This document shows, piece by piece, positions 21,679 to 31,726 of a stretch of DNA of 64,000 nucleotides. The DNA is from Mytilus trossulus (lineage: Eukaryota > Mollusca > Bivalvia > Mytilida > Mytilidae). The notes beneath the pieces were generated by a model. It made no database searches. It was not told the origin of the DNA and saw only the letters and a program-made list of their open reading frames with translations. Position 1 is the first letter of the stretch, and every line of letters begins with the position of its first letter. A program made the position numbers and the translations under genes. Location: positions 60,721,166 through 60,785,165 of the forward strand of contig NC_086376.1 of assembly GCF_036588685.1 (NCBI RefSeq). The letters are read 5' to 3'.

Positions 21679-22188
21679 CTCGAAACCCCATATTTTTTCA
21701 GAGAAGCTAATCTTAGCGATGAAGTCTCCCTCTCCTGTTGTTGCGGACACATCAAATACACAAGTTTCTTCTTTCTCAGCAATTTCTTCTTCATCAGGGC
21801 AATCTTCATCGAATTCAACATCCTCATCGAATTCAACATCTTCATCAAATTCAACGTCTTCATCAAATTCAAAATCTTTGTCGTCTTTATCAAATCCAAA
21901 ATCTTTGTCGTCTTTATCTAATCCAAAATCTTTATCCTCTTTATCAAATCCAAATTTTTTGCCAAAACGACGTTTGACAAAATTTGTTTTATCAACAAAA
22001 CTATCATCGTCATCAATGGAACTTGAATCAGACGGACTTAAATCTAGACCACCAACATCATCAAAAATGTCGGGAAGGTCGTCTAGTTCTTTACTATCTC
22101 TGCCATTTTGGTCATCTGTGTTTAGCGGTTTATTAGGTTTGCAATGGCACCCAAGTGCAATCAGCACTACAATCAGTAAAATTCGCAT
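21679..22188 (-). CDS. Secreted acidic/basic/proline-rich protein, exon 1
   Basis: A 170-codon exon opening with a clear signal peptide (M-R-I-L-L-I-V-V-L-I-A-L-G-C-H-C, cleavage near 16-17). It is followed by an Asp/Glu-rich region with three DKDDKDFGF-like nonapeptides (about 82-108) and four EFDEDV hexapeptides (about 107-129), then C130 and C143 and a more ordinary stretch to residue 170. The exon ends in GAG with a good donor (GAG|GTATGC, GT at 21678-21677). Read-through would stop after six codons. Joined to 20243-20830 this makes 365 residues with acid N-terminal, basic central and Pro-rich C-terminal parts. Such polyampholytes are common among mollusc shell-matrix and byssal secretions, but that role is inference. 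The two Cys in exon 2 near a beta-like segment faintly recall the end of a ZP domain; I do not assert it. Confidence 0.75.
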
Positions 22189-22354
22189 TCTGAAAAAGAC
22201 GAGGTATGTGTTTGCATTGCAATGAAATATAACCCCAGTCTGATGAATATTTTACTCAATATCAGTGGCAAAGTTTAAACATTGAACTCTTTAACGTTAT
22301 TTGTTTTATTTCTTTGAATACAAAATCATTAGTTCATGTCAATATCAAAGAAGA

Positions 22355-22530
22355 TGTGGTATGATTGTCAGTGATATAATTTGAGACCAAATGTTGTAAA
22401 TATTAATAACCAAAGGTCCCAATGTGGCCTTCTACAAAGAGTAAAACCCATATGGTATATATAAAGCAAGTTGTTAAAGGTCCTGACATAATCGAGTTGA
22501 CCAAGTGAACCAATTCGTCACAAAAAACAA
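22355..22530 (-). repeat. Dispersed repeat fragment (reverse GCGGTATGGG family)
   Basis: GATGTGGTATGATTGTCAG and AAAGGTCCCAATGTGGCC match the reverse complement of the family's 3' part, as in 25270-25620. Confidence 0.55.
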
Positions 22531-22920
22531 TAAGCCAACTTAATTTATATCATTCCTTTTTCCAAGGATAACCTTAAGAGAATCAGTAGTAATGCTATCA
22601 ATGAGAATTTACAGACTACTTTTAGGTTTTTAAAGCACGTTTATCACAGACAAAACATTTCGCTTGTTCGATCACATCCGGATATGTATATTTAAGATCA
22701 GGGTCACATTGTTTTAATATAATTTACGGACGAAAGATAACTCTGTAATCTGAAAATGTTCAGATCCGGATCTTAACACTGAACGCAATCAGATCCAAAC
22801 CTGATTAAAAAATACATATATTGTCATTTTATATTGGTACAGTATAGACTTTTATCACATGATACATCACTTGAATGCAATACTCAATGAAGTAAGTTAC
22901 ATGTACATCTTTCCTCTTTA
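22531..22920. other. Intergenic, no gene seen
   Basis: No supported exon. Sequence TCAGATCCGGATC near 22760 is a short local palindrome only. Confidence 0.35.
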
Positions 22921-23928
22921 TCTCAAACCTAACCAGGACGAAACTCAAACCTAACTAACACGTAACTCAAACCTAACTAGGACCAAACTCAAACCTAACT
23001 AGGACGCAACTCAAACCTGACAAGGGTCCAACTCAAACTTAACAAGGATGCAACTCAAACCTAACTAGGACTAGACTCAGACCTAAACATTACGAAACTC
23101 AAACCTAAATACGATGAACCTCAAACCTAAATAGGACGAAACTCACAATCCTAACAGGATGAACCTTGAACCTAAAAAGGACGAAACTCAAATCTAAACA
23201 GGACGAAACTCAAACCTAACCAGGACAAAACTTAGACCTAAATAGGACAAAACTCAAACCTAACCAAGACGAAACTCAAACATAACCAGGACAAAACTTA
23301 GACCTAAACAGGATGAACCTCCAACCTAAACAGAACGAAACTCAAATTTAAACAGGGCAAAACTCAAACCTAACCAGGACAAAACTCAAATCCAAACAGT
23401 ACGAAACTCAGACCTGAAAATGGATATCCTGCGATGTAAAGAGCTGGAAATAAATAATCTTGAACACAAGTAAGGATAAAAATAAATAAATTTTCGTGCG
23501 GTCGCGGAAACAAATCAGTATGTGTTTCAACGAACACTCCTCCCCAGAATATCAGAGATCGTTTTTTGTCTTATTTTCAATACAACGTATAAACTTGAAT
23601 TATAATTTATGCTTCAGTTTTTATCTTCTGTTTATCATATAATATTTTTTTCTAGAATAATGAAAGATACATTACAAAAACAAAAAATGTCTTTCTTTTG
23701 TAAACAATTCAAAGAAAATTAATTTATAGGACTACTACAAACTGTATGATATGTATTTGCAGGGAAAAAAACTTATGTGAAAATAGCACCAGGTGAAAAC
23801 AAAACATTCTGTTTGGATTTGAGTTTCGTCCTGGTTAGGTTTAAGTTTCGTCCTGGTTAGGTTTGAGTTTTGTCCTGGTTATGTTTGAGTTTTGTCCTGG
23901 TTATGTTTGAGTTTTGTTCTGTTTAAAG
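22921..23928. repeat. Inverted pair of 22-bp tandem arrays
   Basis: Left array (22921-23420) is about 22-23 units of a 22-base repeat, consensus near AACTCAAACCTAACCAGGAC with two further bases. Right array (23811-23928) is about 5-6 units of the reverse complement (GAGTTTCGTCCTGGTTAGGT). The last left units (CTCAAATCCAAACAG) match the first right units (CTGTTTGGATTTGAG) exactly, so the arms can pair. The 390-base spacer has no gene. Confidence 0.85.
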
Positions 23929-24954
23929 TATTTTGTTTATGTTTAAAATTCTTTAAATGATTACAACGATATAATTATACAAATCTATATAAGAGTAATG
24001 GTGTTCTGTTCTATATTTTACATAGTTAGTCCTCTTTAGTGTGTGTTATTGGATAAAATCGCAAAGCTTATAATTAAATTATTAATAGATGTTTTATTAT
24101 GAGGATAACAAAAAGAAGGCGGTAAAATGGTGTTCTAAGTGAATTTCTTCAACAAGAAAAAACCACTTCCACCAATCCATTATATGCTTCTTTTTGTTGT
24201 TTTATTGAGCTGTACAAAGGTGTTCAATTGATTGCCTTTATCGTGATAGAATATCTGATGAAACCAAATGTGCTTCGGTCATTCAATTTTCATCTATCTT
24301 TATGTTATATTTAAGTTTAATGAAAAAGCACATATAAATGTCTACATGTACATCACATTTTTAAAAAGATGACATTCTCCATGTCTTTGAAATAAACATA
24401 CTAACTAATGTATTGGTTCATGAATGAAATCGCAAGAAAAATTTCCAAACTGCATTTTTGTCATAAAAGTTAAATAAAATAATGGATATTGATATAAAAA
24501 TAAAAATGTATCTCTATTCACTTACCTCTGTTTTGTATATGACTGATACACGTATACTTAGTGTCGTTAAATAATTAGGTATTATATCATTCAAAAACGC
24601 TATAAGGTCCTGTTGTAAATCTTCTGAATAACTGATTTTAATTTTATAAAATGTTAAAAGTTCAATAATTTCCAAACATCTTTATGTAATTTTGAATCCG
24701 TGATTGGTTTTAGATTAATATGTATTTTAATCCGTTTAACGGACGGAAATACTATTTTTGAACATTGTATGTTGGATGTGTCCTGAATGAGATTTAAGTC
24801 ATATATACGTATTTTTTTTATAAGTTTTTTTTATATATTGGCTTAAAACTAGATATCAGTAACTGAGAGTACTCTCCGATCAAAATATTACTGCAAAATA
24901 CTACACCAACGAATTGCGAATTTTTCTATTCAAAACATACATTATTTAGGCATA
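23929..24954. other. Intergenic, no gene seen
   Basis: AT-rich with stops in all frames; no repeat family recognised. Confidence 0.4.
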
Positions 24955-25161
24955 TTAGGCTATCACAATAGGTTTCAAAGCGAGTAAGAATTGAAAATCG
25001 TTTGATATCAACTCTCGTTTCTTAAATTGGGTAGTGATAATAAACTCGTCAAATGCTCAGTTATCACTCGTCGTCTATATTGAAATCAATGCAAATGATT
25101 CGAATTGATATCAAGCGATATTCAATTCTTACTCGCTTTGAAACCTATTGTGATAGCCTAA
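24955..25161. mobile_element. 207-bp MITE with perfect 41-bp TIRs
   Basis: 24955-24995 and 25121-25161 are exact reverse complements (TTAGGCTATCACAATAGG onward), with a further TTGATATCAA match inside. There is no transposase. The target-site duplication is not clear, so no superfamily is assigned. Confidence 0.85.
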
Positions 25162-25269
25162 TAATGATCGATCACAACATGGAGACAGAAAGAGAGGTAT
25201 TGTTTTTTGTCTCAGTCATTATGTTAAGTCCTAATCCTGATAGACCTCCTACTACAGGACCTTCCTATA

Positions 25270-25620
25270 GGATATAAAATAAGATGTGGTTAGATTGCCA
25301 ATGAGACAATTCTCCACTAGAAACCAAATGACACAGACATTAACCACTATAGGTCACCCCATGGCCTCAACAATAAATCCAAACTGCATAGTCAGCTGCC
25401 CCGAAATGACAAATGTAAAACAAGAAAAACAAGCTATCGACCTAATTTATATAAAATATAATGAACAAAAAACATTGATGATACACAGAAACAAACGACA
25501 ATCATTGAATTACAGGCTCCTAAATTGACTGAGACAGGCACATACATTTTTGTACATAAACTCGTTTGAAGGCGGCCCATAACTTTGGACAGTGGTGTAA
25601 CAGTAAAACATACACACTTT
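25270..25620 (-). repeat. Dispersed repeat (reverse GCGGTATGGG family)
   Basis: Reverse-oriented relative of 44225-44505. Contains GATTGCCAATGAGACAA, ATAGGTCACCCCATGGCC, CAGAAACAAACGACAATCA and GACAGTGGTGTAACAGTA. The 80-codon frame at 25286-25528 lies inside and is not a gene. Confidence 0.7.
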
Positions 25621-25951
25621 AAAATTCAGTTGAAAAAGACTTAGTTCAGATTGATACAAATAGAAATACATCTAACTAAATAACAGTGTACGTGGACCGG
25701 TACTTTTACGTCCACACTTAAAGACACTACGCACAGACTTGAGAGTACTCGCAGTTACTGATAGCAAATAACAAGTAATGAAATATATTTTGCATCTACG
25801 ACTACAATATCTTTTGTATCTGAAATTTTCTATGGGGGTATACTGGATTGTAGGAATGAGTTCAGCTCGAGGTTAAGTTAAGCTAACGGGAAGAGGGATT
25901 TGGTTGATTGTCTGTGGTATGAGTAATTTAACAACAATATGAGAAAATTCA

Positions 25952-25960
25952 TATAAATAG
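25952..25960 (+). promoter_or_regulatory. Candidate TATA box upstream of temptin-like gene 1
   Basis: TATAAATAG, a good TATA consensus, about 270 bases before the start codon. No equivalent at the same distance was found for gene 2 (its TTTTATAAAA is near 36247), so this is tentative. Confidence 0.25.
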
Positions 25961-26134
25961 TGCTGTATTCAAATATTTCAGAACACACAGAGAACCAAAT
26001 GTTCAATACCGGTGTACACTTATTATCAAAAGACGTTTGAGGGTTTTACAGTTCATAGTTTTCAGGTTTTATAGAGGTCCGATATCTGTAGTTAACAATA
26101 TTTACACGATATTTACGTTTTTATATTCGTCTAT

Positions 26135-26230
26135 CCATTGATAACTGATAAGTGCATGTCAAAAAGATCAACTTTTAGGTTACAACTATCTACTGATAGA
26201 TAAGACCTTTCACATTTGAGACCATCTACA
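26135..26230 (+). promoter_or_regulatory. Upstream block conserved between the temptin-like genes
   Basis: The block contains GATAACTGATAAGTGCATGTCA and GATAGATAAGACCTTTC immediately before the ATG. Gene 2 has GATAACTGATCAATGCATGTCA and GATAGATAAGGCCTTTC at 36322-36392. Introns nearby have diverged, so the block is a candidate proximal promoter or 5' UTR with GATA-factor-like sites. Confidence 0.45.
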
Positions 26231-26413
26231 ATGTGGACGTATTTTTTTGTTATAGTGCTTACCATTCATATTTACTCTTGTAAACCAAGTTACAGAGATT
26301 ACATTCCGAATGGATATATTGTTCCAAATCCTTGTTTTTCACCTAGAGTATGGGATGCAGTCGGGCATTACAACCCTGTACATCATACATTGATCAAGAA
26401 TCAGTTTGGTGTA
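26231..26413 (+). CDS. Temptin-like secreted protein 1, exon 1
   Basis: First of three exons (26231-26413, 31579-31726, 35233-35324) giving 140 residues. Temptin is a secreted cysteine-rich protein, first known as a component of the Aplysia water-borne mating attractant; related genes are widespread in molluscs. The ATG chosen gives a signal peptide (M-W-T-Y-F-F-V-I-V-L, cleaved near residue 17), then the family signature Y-I-P-N-G-Y, V-P-N-P-C and W-D-A-V-G-H. The exon ends at phase 0 with GTA|GTGAGT (donor at 26414), aligned to gene 2. Gene 2 has Arg at the last codon where this copy has Val. The 5.2-kb intron that follows is full of mobile-element debris. The family call is strong by motif; the role in mussels is unknown. 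Confidence 0.88.
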
Positions 26414-26439
26414 GTGAGTTTTTCAGAGAATTTAAAATT

Positions 26440-27000
26440 ACTACAAATTTAAAATTTTGTCATACAAAATTATCTTTCAGTGGACAAAAGTACTTTTGTC
26501 ATGACAAAATTCATTTTTGTATCACAGACTTGACTTTTGTTACCTAATTTGAAAAAGTCAACTTTGTATGCAAATTAGTTTAGATTGGATTCTGTTGAAC
26601 TAATTTGCATTCAAAATCGACTTTTGTGAGACAAAATTAACTTTTGTGAGACAAAATTGACTTTTGTGAGACAATTTTGAAAATTGTGAGACAATTTTGA
26701 AAATTGACTTTTGTGAGACAAAATTTTGTCTCACAAAAGTCACTTTGTCTCACAAAAGTCAATTTTGTGAAACAAAATTGAATCTTGTGTTTTAATTTCC
26801 ATATCAGGTAACAAAAGTCAATTTGTGCGTACCTTTATGACAAAATTGACTTTTGTCATGACAAAACTGAATTTTGTCTACAAAAATGAATTTTGTCAGC
26901 ACAAAATTGATGTTCTCATAAAACACGTCTGTATACAATGTAACAGAGTTTTGTAAGACAAAAATGATTTTGTTATGACAGAAATGAATTTTGTTCAAAA
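26440..27000. repeat. Inverted array of GACTTTTGTGAGACAAAATT units
   Basis: Many copies of AAAATTGACTTTTGTGAGAC occur in both orientations, including a nearly perfect hairpin at 26696-26755 around AAAATTTTGTCTCACAAAAG. Outer parts use the variants TTTTGTCATGACAAAATT and GGTAACAAAAGTCAA, the latter facing GACTTTTGTTACC at 26531. It lies inside intron 1 of temptin-like gene 1. Short open frames here are repeat artefacts. Confidence 0.8.
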
Positions 27001-27600
27001 CCACAAGAGTCCCATTCGGCGCCACGTACTTGTGGGATGCTCACAAGGACAAGGTAAATCTAGCATTGTATTTGCTAGCGATATATCCATTGGGGACGCT
27101 GTTAAAGCAGAATTAGAAATGCTTGAGATAAAATCCGACTTAAGTACTCGTAGTTCCACCAAACCCAACGAACAAACCGATATGGATGTACTTAATGAGG
27201 CAGCTTCGATATTAAGACAAAGAATGGAAAATGTTTATATATCTGATTATTATATTGCAAATGACGAAGTATCGTTGGAAATGTCAGAAGTAATGTTACA
27301 ATCCAGTTTGATAAGTTTTGTTTCTTGGCTTCTTTACAAAAAGTCTTTTGAAATATGTTAACTCCAGTATCAATGGATATTTCGCATTGCATTCTAAAAA
27401 AAATTATTGCTTTCGGCATGGTGTCAAATTGTAATAAAAGAATTACTCCATTAAGTCTCAGTCTTGTAGTACAGTTGCATCACAGGTTCGGACTGAGGTA
27501 TTTGATCGAAAATTTACATGATTTCTGTGTTGGCACGTTCTATATTCCAAAATTCAATTCTACATGGAACACTCGGATTTAGTATCAGACAACGTTTGAA
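26990..27600 (+). pseudogene. Fragment of a mobile-element-type ORF
   Basis: An open stretch reads L-V-G-C-S-Q-G-Q-G-K-S-S-I-V-F-A-S-D and continues through a helical part to F-V-S-W-L-L-Y-K-K. After a frame change comes S-L-V-V-Q-L-H-H-R-F-G-L-R-Y-L-I-E-N-L-H. I have seen this kind of pairing in high-copy invertebrate mobile-element proteins but cannot name the superfamily. Frame breaks and lack of splice sites in a temptin intron make a functional gene unlikely. Confidence 0.4.
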
Positions 27601-28599
27601 CAAAAAACCCTTTACAAAACCAAAAATAAGAGGCGAACCGTCGCGATGTCAAAATGCACTTGAACTTCAAAGAACACTTGAAATGATCCTATCGCCCAGA
27701 CTCCAGATATGTTGTTGGTAATTCGTAGTCTGATATGCAGAGAGGGATATGATTTGCCACATGCATTGTCTAGTAATTATTGTACAGAACTTGTTCCATT
27801 TTGACAAAATTAGCCAACCCAAAATAATGGCTCCCCATGTGCTTTTGGTTGGAAAATTGCGCAAAATGACAAGTTAGAGCCACTTTTGCTTTAGGGACAA
27901 ATTACATTAGACTTTCTAATTTGTTCGTGTAAGGGGAAACACATGACAGGCAGAATGTTTTTGCAAGGACTAAGGTCTTCCTTGCACTGATTTATGTTTT
28001 TGTCAAAAATTAATTAGGTAGTTGTAATAATGTCCAGGAAGAATCAGCCGACATAGTTGATGACACAGGTGAAATAACATACAAATAGTTCTTGTTGTAA
28101 AATCTTGTAACTTTATTTTAATTTGCTATAATTTTTGAGACATTTTATTTGGTATGAAAATAAACTCATCATGGATACCACAACAGTCATGTCGCAATTT
28201 TTTAATTTGTTCTACAACACGTATGCACTTATTGAGTAATATAACACTTCAATAACTATATTATATAACGTATCTTGCATTGAGATAGTTGGAATTCATT
28301 TTAAGAAAACTCAGTGACATGTCGAATCCTTGAACATTTAACATGGCTGCACATTTTGTTTGATTTATCAACTATATGCATTTCGATTCTCTTTGGAAAA
28401 CTCTTATCCTAAAGTATTCAAGCAGTGTTATTTGTCGAGGTCAAATATCAAGGTTATTCTGTTACTGTTTTTTGCTAGAATTTATAATTTGAATACCATG
28501 GACTACCTTAAAAAAAACAATTAAACGTTATTCTGACGTTATGTGCAACTATAAAACAGATTTTGTATGAACTAACCAATTTCTACATAATACTACACA

Positions 28600-30990
28600 A
28601 TAAAGAAACCCGACATCCGATTTACAGCTCGGTTGTAGGAACAGTCCCCGACCACATCCTTTCAATCAATATAGTAAGTTGACAACAGATTCACAGATCG
28701 GTCTTGGGAACAGTCCTAGACCAATTTTATTCAGCTTAAATGATAAACCAACAGGATATTCGCAATTCGGCAAGAAAAACAGTCCCAGGCCATCGTCACA
28801 GAATTTAGATGATGACAGACAGACCGGGAATGTGCAGTCTTGTCGCGGAAACAGTCCCAGGCCAACTGTAAGTTCACATACACCATTGTCATCAACACCA
28901 AGGAACGCAACAACACATCCTTATTTTATACCGATATTAAGTACTATACAAAGATGGGAGTCTAGACCAACTCCTATGAGCACAAACATTATACGGGAGT
29001 CTAACAGAAACATACAACCTGCGATTTTTAGTGAGAATGCAGCAATACACATTAGTAACAATGCACAGCATATAAGACAGAAAGTATCAAAGAATGACGT
29101 TCCCCATCAAAATCTTACAACATTTGATGATTATGAAGGGTTTATTATCCCATTCAACTGTGCAGCTAGGAGAAACGAATAGACAGAAGCGGAAAAGTTA
29201 GATAGGTACATTGAATGCCTGCGAGGACAGGCGAGTAAATTTATGACAGCAATTCCTCGACAGGAAAGAGATAGTTTTGAATCCCTGTCGCATCACATGG
29301 AAAACAGGTTCAACCAAAAAGAGCCCCCTTCCACTGCATGAAAACAAAATATCTGATTTAAGACAACACAATGAAAAGAATGACGAGTTTGCTGAATAAG
29401 TAAGACGATAAGTCTCAAGAGCATATATCCAACAAGAAGTATCGAGTTACAAGAGGAACTGGCAGCAGTACACTTTCCGAAGGGCCATAAGAATTCCAAA
29501 ATAGCATCTGAAGCTTTAAATCGCCAACCTAAGACTGGATCTTCAGCGCTAGATATTGTTGTACAACTACAACACAATGTACATGCTACGTTGGGCAGGG
29601 ATGTTGATTATAATACAAAGGACCAGACGCGTTACGTGGAAAGATGTAGAGGAAAACACTTATGGCCAATATGAAGGGATGGAAAGCGTTAGGCAGCTGG
29701 TAAATTCATTTCGGAAACCAGATAATCAAACATTATAGAATGAAATCGAAGCACTAGGAGATCTTTAACAAAGGCCATGCTGAATGATTCAAAACCAGCT
29801 ACCTTGACCGCACAGTCAACGGGATGTTATTTTTGTGGCGATAAAAGCCATTTTAAACGTGATTGTCCAAAAAGATAACGATCCCCTAGCCCTATAAGAA
29901 GACAGCATACTTGTGCTGATTGTGAAAGGAGATCTGTTTATCAAATTGACACAGGAAAAGTTTTACTCATCCCAATTCAATGCAGATGTACCGGTTTTTT
30001 CAAGATCATTTGCTAATTGTATTGGTTTGAGCAGTACTACCGGGATAAAATCGTGCTTATTGAATGCGGAAAATGGGAAAGAAATGGAGGCTGACATGAA
30101 TGTTGTTGCAAAGCTTAAACTGGGTAAAACGGAGATAATTTGACAAGTATGTTTTGCCCCCTTAGAGACGATATTTTAATTGGAAGAGACTTACTGAAAG
30201 AAGTAGATTGTATCATAATGGCCAGACAAGGTGATCTGATGATAAAAAATGAGCTTATACCGGGACGGTATCGGAAAGAAAACGATTTTAAAGTACTAAG
30301 AGTGACGGTTCAAATGAAAATCACTTTCAAGGCCATGACCGAGACAAATGTATTTGGAGGAGTTGAAAGTGCAGAAGAAAATGTTGTTGAAGCTTTGGAC
30401 CAAGCTTCCTTGCAAAACGGTTATAACACCGGGTCAGTTTTCGTGGAAACTTGCCTACAAGAAATTCTTGAAGATGAAGTATCAGATTTGAATGAGGTAA
30501 GCATGAATGATTCAAATGTGCCACCTGGGCCGAGAACGCAGGATCCAGACTCAGATAGGAAAGTGAATGAGAATGATACGCAATCACATAAATGTGTTGC
30601 TGAAAATTTCAGATGAGTATGATGTGTTTACCGACGATGAGCCTTAGTTTAGGGAAAGAGAATTCCGGATTAGAAGATCAAACCATCATTTCAGTTGATC
30701 ACACTATACCGAGTTTGGATTCAGGAGTCAACATAACCCAAAATACCATCAAGGAATCAGCAACACCAGATGCCGAAACAGAACAACAGGAGCTATTATC
30801 GATTTATTCGGGGACACTGGGTCCAGTCTCAAGTGGTAGTCAGACAAATGTAAACGTAACCAAGACGACAGAAACTCTAAATGATGCCTTAAATCCAAAG
30901 ATGCCAACTAAGACGGATAACAGTTATTATTCCAGGGAGTCGAAAGAAGAGCACCCTCCTAAATCAGTAGATATGGACGCAAAATAAACC
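28600..30990 (+). pseudogene. Degraded gag-protease retroelement remnant
   Basis: Order of pieces: an open frame (28679-29182) with spaced N-S-P-R-P motifs; a gag-like stretch (29185-29340, ending F-N-Q-K-E-P-P) broken by stops; a CCHC zinc knuckle C-Y-F-C-G-D-K-S-H-F-K-R-D-C (29825-29866); an aspartic-protease-like piece with D-T-G near 29957; and then D-D-I-L-I-G-R-D-L-L-K-E-V (about 30170-30210), the usual C-terminal part of retropepsins. An open tail (30613-30987) has no known domain. Several stops and frameshifts separate the pieces. I found no reverse transcriptase, integrase or LTRs, so this is a truncated Ty3-like remnant or a gag-protease-only element. It lies in intron 1 of temptin-like gene 1. 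Confidence 0.65.
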
Positions 30991-31578
30991 AACCGTTACG
31001 TTTCAAAGATGGACAATAAACATTGTGCAAACATTAAAGATATTCTTATTGAGAACTGTCTTTTTATAAAGAAAATGGGGAATAGTGTATTGGTTATTGG
31101 GTTCGGGATTGTGTACTAGTTTTTATGTTGTTCGTTCTAACAATAAAGTTTGAGTGCTACAGACGTCTTTTTGTCTCAGCCAAGCTTTTGTTGATATCTG
31201 TTATTTGTGGTGCCAAATAGGACCCACGTTGCTAAAGAAGTGCTTTAGGCATCACAGTATTGTTTCTCCTGATGAAAATAGAAACTTTTTTTGGTATAAT
31301 TGTACCAGATTTTATATTTGCGACACATATTTTCAAAAACTACACGAATTCCGCTTTCCAGAAAACTATTTAACTCCCATGAGGTATTTAGGTAATTTAA
31401 ATTTCTAAAATTGTCCTCTCCTCCGCTCCACTGACTTCAATCTTTATTGACTAGGATTGTCAATGGTTCTCTACGGGCACTCTGGCTTCCTCCATCAATT
31501 AAAACTGACCGCCACGAAATCGCATAGTAGTATTACATACCAATCAATTAATCTATTCCCTTAAAGTGTTTTTTATAG

Positions 31579-31726
31579 GATTATGGGAGTGAAGCAAGAT
31601 GGTCACACAGGCTTTGTCATATGGATTCAGATCGAGACAATAAAACAAAACGAGAGGAACTAGGTGATCCTAATTGTGATTGGTTTACAGGAGAAATTCT
31701 TACTGTTACACCTAAAGGACATCCGG
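31579..31726 (+). CDS. Temptin-like secreted protein 1, exon 2
   Basis: TTTTTTATAG acceptor then GAT; the exon encodes D-Y-G-S-E-A-R-W-S-H-R-L-C-H-M-D-S-D-R-D, then E-E-L-G-D-P-N-C and C-terminal G-H-P, ending in phase 1 at CCGG|GTAAGT. The W, LC, DSDxD and ELGDPNC positions are the family core. The Asn-Gly usually after DSDxDxxT is Lys-Arg here (T-K-R-E-E-L), unlike gene 2 (T-N-G-E-E-L). Confidence 0.88.

Noticed and set aside
21662-22225. 187-codon plus-strand Ser/Asn-rich frame
   Set aside because: Antisense of the acidic exon; the minus strand has the signal peptide and splice sites.
22921-23420. CRISPR-like appearance of regularly spaced repeats
   Set aside because: Units are contiguous with no unique spacers, in a eukaryotic context; it is a minisatellite.
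26231-26452. Reading temptin-like exon 1 as a 73-residue single-exon gene
   Set aside because: The frame past 26413 is unrelated to the family, and a GTGAGT donor at the same codon in both paralogues explains the end.
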